In this document: positions 5,719-8,952 of the stretch, in pieces
Numbering within the stretch: position 1 is the first letter of the stretch
Layout: every line of letters starts with the position of its first letter
NCBI GenBank assembly: GCA_014377055.1
Contig: JACMQJ010000032.1
Coordinates: 1 to 8,952 of the forward strand
DNA: 8,952 bases
Direction of reading: 5' to 3'
Origin: Candidatus Sericytochromatia bacterium
GTDB taxonomy: Bacteria; Cyanobacteriota; Sericytochromatia; UBA7694; JACMQJ01
Translations under genes and position numbers: made by a program
The notes under the pieces: model-generated
The model's database searches: none
The model's input: the letters and a program-made list of their open reading frames with translations, nothing else
Told to the model about the DNA's origin: nothing

Positions 5719-5724
5719 TATAAT
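5719..5724 (+). promoter_or_regulatory. -10 box (TATAAT) upstream of the unknown gene cluster
   Basis: TATAAT at 5719-5724 is a perfect -10 match, about 50 bases before the ATG at 5774 and the first plausible promoter after the dehydrogenase gene. There is no good -35 box 16-18 bases upstream, so this rests on the -10 and the position. Confidence 0.35.
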
Positions 5725-5773
5725 TAGAATGTATTTTCTACAAATTTTATTTTCTTTGAGGTTACTAAGTTAA

Positions 5774-5983
5774 ATGCCAAAATTGATGAAACCTATAACC
5801 TTTGGTTGCGATAATGGGTTCCAAGAAACATATTATGATAGTGAAGCTCCAACCGATGAAAAAAATCATCAAGCTGGAACTGTATATTGCTATCTTAGTA
5901 GATTAACAAATGAAGATAAAAAAAATAAAGACTGCTTGAAAAAATGTTTATCAATGAAACCTGGCGAATGCTGGAAAGTATAA
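5774..5983 (+). CDS. Small five-cysteine protein of unknown function
   Basis: A 69-residue protein I do not recognise. It has no signal peptide or membrane segment. Five cysteines are at positions 12 (FGCDNG), 39 (VYCYL), 54 and 58 (KDCLKKCLS) and 66 (GECWKV); the last three give a CxxxC...C pattern near the C-terminus that could bind a metal or form disulfides. The rest is polar, with an acidic/amide middle (YYDSEAPTDEKNHQ). GAGG at 5758-5761 precedes the ATG by 12 bases. Its stop is only 2 bases before the next gene's start, so the two are co-transcribed. No leader-like Gly-Gly site or core typical of a ribosomally made peptide is obvious. It could be a small metal-binding or regulatory protein; this is only inferred from composition. 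Confidence 0.6.
   Translation: MPKLMKPITFGCDNGFQETYYDSEAPTDEKNHQAGTVYCYLSRLTNEDKKNKDCLKKCLSMKPGECWKV
5973..5978 (+). promoter_or_regulatory. Ribosome binding site that decides the start of the duplicated-motif protein
   Basis: GGAAAG at 5973-5978 lies 7 bases before the ATG at 5986, inside the end of the upstream gene. It favours 5986 over the in-frame ATG at 5944, which would overlap the upstream gene by 40 bases. Confidence 0.5.
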
Positions 5984-5985
5984 AA

Positions 5986-6300
5986 ATGTCACAATTACCA
6001 CAAGACTATATAAATTTTATTGCTAAAGGCATAGTTCATAATCTACGCATGGAAGGCGTACCTGTTAAAGAAAATTATACAGAAGATGATTTGATGGATA
6101 TCTTTGGCTGTAAGACCAAAGAAGAGCTTCATCAAAAAATAAATCAGATAGAAGAGAGTACAGTTGCCGCTCTTGGTTTACCAGTAAAAGAAAGCTATAC
6201 AACTGAAGAGTTAGAAAATACACTTAATTTTGCACCTGGAATGCTCAAGGATATGGGTGGTGCTTTTGAAAGTTTTCCTGAACATAATATAGAAAAATAA
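5986..6300 (+). CDS. Acidic 104-residue protein of unknown function with an internal duplication
   Basis: I do not recognise this protein. No signal peptide or membrane segment is present. Its main feature is a duplicated unit 40 residues apart: GVPVKENYTEDDLMDIF at 24-40 and GLPVKESYTTEELENTL at 64-80. Ten of the 17 positions are identical and several others are conservative (V/L, N/S, D/E). Each copy follows a helix-like stretch (DYINFIAKGIVHNLRME; LHQKINQIEESTVAAL), so the protein may be two copies of a 40-residue helix-turn unit, perhaps an interaction module. The C-terminus (APGMLKDMGGAFESFPEHNIEK) is not duplicated. The ATG at 5986 is 2 bases past the upstream stop and gives MSQLPQDY; the longer alternative from 5944 adds 14 residues, lies within the upstream gene and seems less likely. 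A 13-bp inverted repeat follows downstream. Confidence 0.65.
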   Translation: MSQLPQDYINFIAKGIVHNLRMEGVPVKENYTEDDLMDIFGCKTKEELHQKINQIEESTVAALGLPVKESYTTEELENTLNFAPGMLKDMGGAFESFPEHNIEK

Positions 6301-6321
6301 TTATAATAAAACTAATACATA

Positions 6322-6366
6322 AAATCTATTAATTTAAATTAAGTCTAAAATATAATTAATAGATTT
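6322..6366 (+). terminator. 13-bp perfect inverted repeat, probable end of the first unknown gene pair
   Basis: aaatctattaatt (6322-6334) and aattaatagattt (6354-6366) are exact reverse complements around a 19-base loop, 22 bases after the stop of the preceding gene. The loop side also overlaps a 12-base palindrome taatttaaatta (6330-6341). There are only a few T residues after the stem, so it may act as an RNA-stabilising 3' hairpin or a regulator site as well as a terminator. Confidence 0.4.
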
Positions 6367-6382
6367 GTTAAATTAGCATGAT

Positions 6383-6410
6383 TTGACAACTTTTGAACTA
6401 TACTTATCTA
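6383..6410 (+). promoter_or_regulatory. Predicted promoter for the 315-residue protein gene
   Basis: TTGACA at 6383-6388 is a perfect -35 box, with TATCTA at 6405-6410 16 bases downstream as -10, 43 bases before the ATG. A 6-bp dyad, acaact (6386-6391) and agttgt (6413-6418), brackets the -10 box and could be an operator. Confidence 0.45.
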
Positions 6411-6453
6411 TTAGTTGTAGTGGAGATATTTTACATTTCGGTTAAAAGCTTAA

Positions 6454-7401
6454 ATGAGTCCAAATAAATCAAAATTAAAAGATAAATCATCAGGAGATGG
6501 TGTTAGTTCTTATCGTATAACTAGTTATCTTACTTTATCCCAAACAACTATCAACAAAAGAGCAGAAGCCAAAGGTGAAGAAGCTAAAGAGGTTATGCCT
6601 GACTTATTTAATGATGGTGTAATTGTTGCTACTGATATTGACGCACCCTCATCAACCAAACCAAAAAGAGACAAAAAAGGTAAATTAATCAAAAAAGGTC
6701 TTTCACCAATCGAAAAAGTTAAACTCCAGTTTAATAATATTAAAGAAATGATCACCAATACTATTAGTTACCCATTTAGAATTATTGGTTTTTACCTTGA
6801 TATTATCTTAGAAAACGTGGCACTTATTACTCAAAATATGGGTGCTATTTTATCTCTGGCCTATAGGGCAATGGTCAAACAAATAAAGGATAGTAAGCCA
6901 TTTAAAGGTGAAGATCTTTATGAACCTTTAGAGCCAGAATTAGAAGAAGATGATGAGGATGAAGAAAAAAATGAAGAAAATCATGATGATGGATCAGGCT
7001 ACAATAAATATACAGAAGATGGAATTAAAAAAATAAGTTTTCTCGATCTCCATGAATTAAATATCAATTTTACCGATAACAAAAACAATGCCCTATTTCA
7101 TTTCGATATACGTAAAACTCAAAGTTATCGACCAAGTCCTATGGTTATAGATCCGATTGCAACCAAAGCATCTATTGGAGCTATTCACGAATGTGCTGAA
7201 AGAGCGGCTTCTATACCTCCAGCAATGGAAGGACCTTATGCTAATATACCTTTATCAACAGTACTCTCTAATATTGATGAGGGAGATTTGCAGGCATTTT
7301 TGAGATATGTTAAAGTTTATCCTGGTAACTATGTTGGACGTAATCTAAAAATATCAGAAACATTTGCCACATGGATTGTATATGGAGCCCCTTCTCCGTA
7401 A
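6454..7401 (+). CDS. 315-residue protein of unknown function with basic, amphipathic and acidic blocks
   Basis: I do not recognise this protein. From N to C: a Ser/Lys-rich start (1-20); a Thr/Ser segment and a helix (21-47); a strongly basic linker KPKRDKKGKLIKKGL (69-83); a hydrophobic or amphipathic stretch (about 100-140, SYPFRIIGFYLDIILENVALITQNMGAILSLAYRAM) that might touch or cross the membrane; a very acidic block at 157-179, where 15 of 23 residues are Asp or Glu; then a probably folded C-terminal domain (190-315) ending FLRYVKVYPGNYVGRNLKISETFATWIVYGAPSP. There is no signal peptide. An in-frame stop at 6451-6453 directly before the ATG fixes 6454 as the first possible start; the ribosome binding site is weak (GG at 6440-6441). 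A basic linker, membrane-like helix and acidic block could mean a membrane-associated scaffold or a secreted effector, but nothing visible proves either. The 80-residue protein follows 13 bases downstream. Confidence 0.7.
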   Translation: MSPNKSKLKDKSSGDGVSSYRITSYLTLSQTTINKRAEAKGEEAKEVMPDLFNDGVIVATDIDAPSSTKPKRDKKGKLIKKGLSPIEKVKLQFNNIKEMITNTISYPFRIIGFYLDIILENVALITQNMGAILSLAYRAMVKQIKDSKPFKGEDLYEPLEPELEEDDEDEEKNEENHDDGSGYNKYTEDGIKKISFLDLHELNINFTDNKNNALFHFDIRKTQSYRPSPMVIDPIATKASIGAIHECAERAASIPPAMEGPYANIPLSTVLSNIDEGDLQAFLRYVKVYPGNYVGRNLKISETFATWIVYGAPSP

Positions 7402-7406
7402 GAGGA
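7401..7406 (+). promoter_or_regulatory. Ribosome binding site that decides the start of the 80-residue protein
   Basis: AGAGGA at 7401-7406, whose first base is the last base of the upstream TAA, is 8 bases before the ATG at 7415. The earlier in-frame ATG at 7364 lies inside the upstream gene and has no such site. Confidence 0.7.
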
Positions 7407-7414
7407 ATAAATTA

Positions 7415-7657
7415 ATGGCTAAATTTATAAAAATAGATGATTCAATCAGATATAACTTAGATTTTATTTATAAAACAGAGATACTTGAAAGTAAAGTAAG
7501 TGATAAAAGGTTTTCTTTAAGTAGTGGACGTACTGTTTGGTATGTCAAATTTTATTCTTCTATGTCAGATAAGGATTCATGGGAATCAGATTATTTTAAT
7601 TCAACCGAAGAAGCTGATAATTGGTTAAATGAGTTTTTAAAGAAAAGTTCTAGCTAA
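7415..7657 (+). CDS. 80-residue protein of unknown function
   Basis: A small soluble protein without signal peptide, membrane segment or Cys. It reads MAKFIKIDDSIRYNLDFIYKTEI, then a charged turn (ESKVSDKRFSLSSG), a strand-like segment TVWYVKFYSSMS, and a C-terminal helix STEEADNWLNEFLKK. The order (strand with a FIKIDDS-type start, strand pair, then an 'EEAxxWLxxFL' helix) is like many short bacterial hypothetical proteins with an alpha/beta fold, but I cannot assign a family. The start at 7415 has a strong AGAGGA site; starting at 7364 would overlap the upstream gene by 38 bases. It follows the 315-residue protein gene by 13 bases and is almost certainly co-transcribed with it, which suggests a partner role. 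Confidence 0.7.
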   Translation: MAKFIKIDDSIRYNLDFIYKTEILESKVSDKRFSLSSGRTVWYVKFYSSMSDKDSWESDYFNSTEEADNWLNEFLKKSSS

Positions 7658-7672
7658 AATATTATATTTTAG
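7654..7672. terminator. 8-bp hairpin between convergent genes, possible terminator
   Basis: ctaaaata (7654-7661) and tattttag (7665-7672) pair perfectly around the loop tta, overlapping the stop codon at 7655-7657. On the plus strand no T-run follows; on the minus strand the sequence beyond the stem is T-rich, so it may serve transcripts coming from the allantoinase side. A second short dyad, aatcat (7711-7716) and atgatt (7731-7736), sits at the allantoinase stop. Confidence 0.35.
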
Positions 7673-7728
7673 ATACGAAATAAACAAATAAAATTCTGTG
7701 TTAATCCAATAATCATTTAAATCTGTAA

Positions 7729-8952
7729 TTATGATTTGCTATGACTTGTAGCTAAAATATTTTTTAAAAGAAATTCACCTTTTGGTTGATCAATAAAACA
7801 ACCATTCTCATATATTTTATTACCTCTAAGATAGGTACTCTCAACAACACCATATAATTTTTTGTCGAGATAAGGTGTTATTTTATTTTTATGGTGAATA
7901 ATACTCTCATCAATTATAAAAGTTTTTTCTGGATTCCATATAACAAAATCAGCATCATATCCTTTTGCTATTTTACCTTTACTATCTTTTAGACCAATAA
8001 ATTCTGCAGTTTTTAGGCTCATCAACTTTGATAGTTCTTCAATTGAAATATTTCTTTTTTTTGCTTCTGTCCAAATCAAAGATAAGCTAAATTGTAATCC
8101 AGAAATACCTCCCCAAGCTTTTTCAATATCACCAGTTTCCATTAATTTTAAATTGGCTGTACATGGTGAATGATCTGAAACTATAAAATCTATAATCCCT
8201 GTTTTAATACCATTCCAAAGCTTTTCATTATTTGATTTTTCACGAATAGGGGGACAACATTTAAACCTAGTATCGCCATCCTTAATATCCTCAGAATTAA
8301 ATGTTAGATAATGAGGACAGGTTTCGGCAGTAAAAGGCAAACCCATATTTTTTGCTTCTTGAATAGCAATAAGAGAATCAGCAGAAGATAAATGAACTAT
8401 ATGAGTTTTGCAATTATTTTCTTTACATAGTTTGATAACCAATTTAACTGCATTGTCTTCCAATGATTTAGGTCTTGAATCCAAAAATGCCTGATAGCTT
8501 GTAGCATTATTATAATTATTTGTTTCTCCTACAACTGATTCCATTTCAGCATGAACAAGTAATGGCACATTATATTTTTTTAAAATAGGCATCGCTTCTC
8601 TAAGATCACTTTCATTGACATTAGGAAATTCATCAATACCTGAATCAATCAAAAAAACCTTACAACCCATTACACCAGCTTTAAGCAATGGCTCAAGCTC
8701 AGAAATATTATTAGGAATAATACCACCCCAAAACCCACAATCTACCCATAATTTACCTTTTACTGCATCAAGCTTAGTTTGTAATGCTTTTTGAGTTGTA
8801 GTAACAGGACTACAATTAAGAGGCATATCAACTAAAGTTGTAATACCGCCAGCCGCTGCCGCTTTTGTAGCTGTTTCAAAACCTTCCCAAGCAGTTCTTC
8901 CAGGCTCATTGATATGTACATGACAATCAACAATACCAGGCATAACAACCAA
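7729..8952 (-). CDS. allB: Allantoinase (cyclic amidohydrolase), N-terminus beyond window
   Basis: 407 residues are visible; the frame runs off the window edge at its N-terminal end, so about 45-55 residues are missing compared with the usual 450-460. Allantoinase hydrolyses allantoin to allantoate in the cytoplasm, a step of purine-nitrogen recycling. Using visible numbering, the metal site is complete: His11 and His13 (VDCHVHINEPGR), the Lys expected to be carboxylated, Lys98 (GCKVFL), His134 (LLVHAE), His187 (HIVHLSS) and Asp260 (VSDHSPC). Allantoinase-specific stretches include WEGFETATKAAAAGGITTLVDMPLN, DCGFWGGIIP, RFKCCPPIR, AWGGISGLQ and ITPY...GVVESTYLRG. These favour allantoinase over dihydroorotase or dihydropyrimidinase. 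The TTG at the window edge is not taken as a start because residues before it (the beta-sandwich half and its lead-in) belong to the family. No other ureide-pathway gene is within the window. Confidence 0.9.
   Translation of the reverse strand: MVVMPGIVDCHVHINEPGRTAWEGFETATKAAAAGGITTLVDMPLNCSPVTTTQKALQTKLDAVKGKLWVDCGFWGGIIPNNISELEPLLKAGVMGCKVFLIDSGIDEFPNVNESDLREAMPILKKYNVPLLVHAEMESVVGETNNYNNATSYQAFLDSRPKSLEDNAVKLVIKLCKENNCKTHIVHLSSADSLIAIQEAKNMGLPFTAETCPHYLTFNSEDIKDGDTRFKCCPPIREKSNNEKLWNGIKTGIIDFIVSDHSPCTANLKLMETGDIEKAWGGISGLQFSLSLIWTEAKKRNISIEELSKLMSLKTAEFIGLKDSKGKIAKGYDADFVIWNPEKTFIIDESIIHHKNKITPYLDKKLYGVVESTYLRGNKIYENGCFIDQPKGEFLLKNILATSHSKS

Noticed and set aside
5774..5983. The five-Cys protein as a bacteriocin or lanthipeptide precursor
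   Set aside because: No leader/core boundary, no Gly-Gly cleavage site, and no modification or export enzyme gene nearby.
6525..6758. Minus-strand reading frame of 77 codons inside the 315-residue protein gene
   Set aside because: Antisense to the larger frame, which has a promoter, a downstream coupled gene and strongly patterned composition; the product looks like low-complexity antisense.

Overview
The window is AT-rich bacterial chromosome (roughly 30% GC by eye) using the standard genetic code; the thiolase gene ends in TGA. Signal peptides and a Spy/CpxP-like periplasmic protein suggest a Gram-negative (diderm) bacterium with aerobic sulfur and acyl-CoA metabolism. I cannot name the lineage: the enzymes belong to very widespread families and the remaining genes are ones I do not recognise. 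There is no rRNA, tRNA, CRISPR array, transposase or phage gene.

Layout. (1) 1-744, plus strand: the 3' part of a gene for a single-pass membrane protein, directly abutting a small exported helical protein with LTxxQ-like motifs; together they look like the tail of an envelope-stress or metal-sensing operon. (2) 745-1121: a long non-coding gap holding a 214-bp segment bounded by imperfect inverted repeats, with a 19-bp hairpin and a second small hairpin inside it. It looks like a MITE or other extragenic repeat. (3) 1122-2635, plus strand: an ETHE1-type persulfide dioxygenase followed 2 bases later by a TauE/SafE-type permease, a sulfide/persulfide oxidation and sulfite export pair. (4) 2606-3997, minus strand: an acetyl-CoA acetyltransferase (thiolase) followed by a 68-residue protein whose ribosome binding site overlaps the thiolase stop and whose 3' end overlaps the permease gene by 30 bases. 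(5) 4249-5657, plus strand, divergent from the thiolase: an unrecognised exported 180-residue protein, then 3-hydroxybutyryl-CoA dehydrogenase, which is translationally coupled to it. (6) 5774-7657, plus strand: four consecutive genes I do not recognise (69, 104, 315 and 80 residues), in two pairs separated by a 13-bp perfect inverted repeat and a promoter. (7) 7729-8952, minus strand: allantoinase, missing its N-terminus at the window edge.

The thiolase and dehydrogenase would together interconvert acetyl-CoA, acetoacetyl-CoA and 3-hydroxybutyryl-CoA; they flank a shared 251-bp control region carrying a promoter-like sequence inside a 9-bp perfect inverted repeat. Allantoinase implies purine or allantoin breakdown for nitrogen. 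The most novel material is the four-gene unknown cluster, especially the 104-residue protein with an internal duplication and the 315-residue protein with basic, amphipathic and acidic blocks, and the inverted-repeat-bounded element upstream of the sulfur genes. Three gene starts were placed downstream of the longest possible start on the basis of ribosome binding sites and, for the dioxygenase, the family N-terminus.
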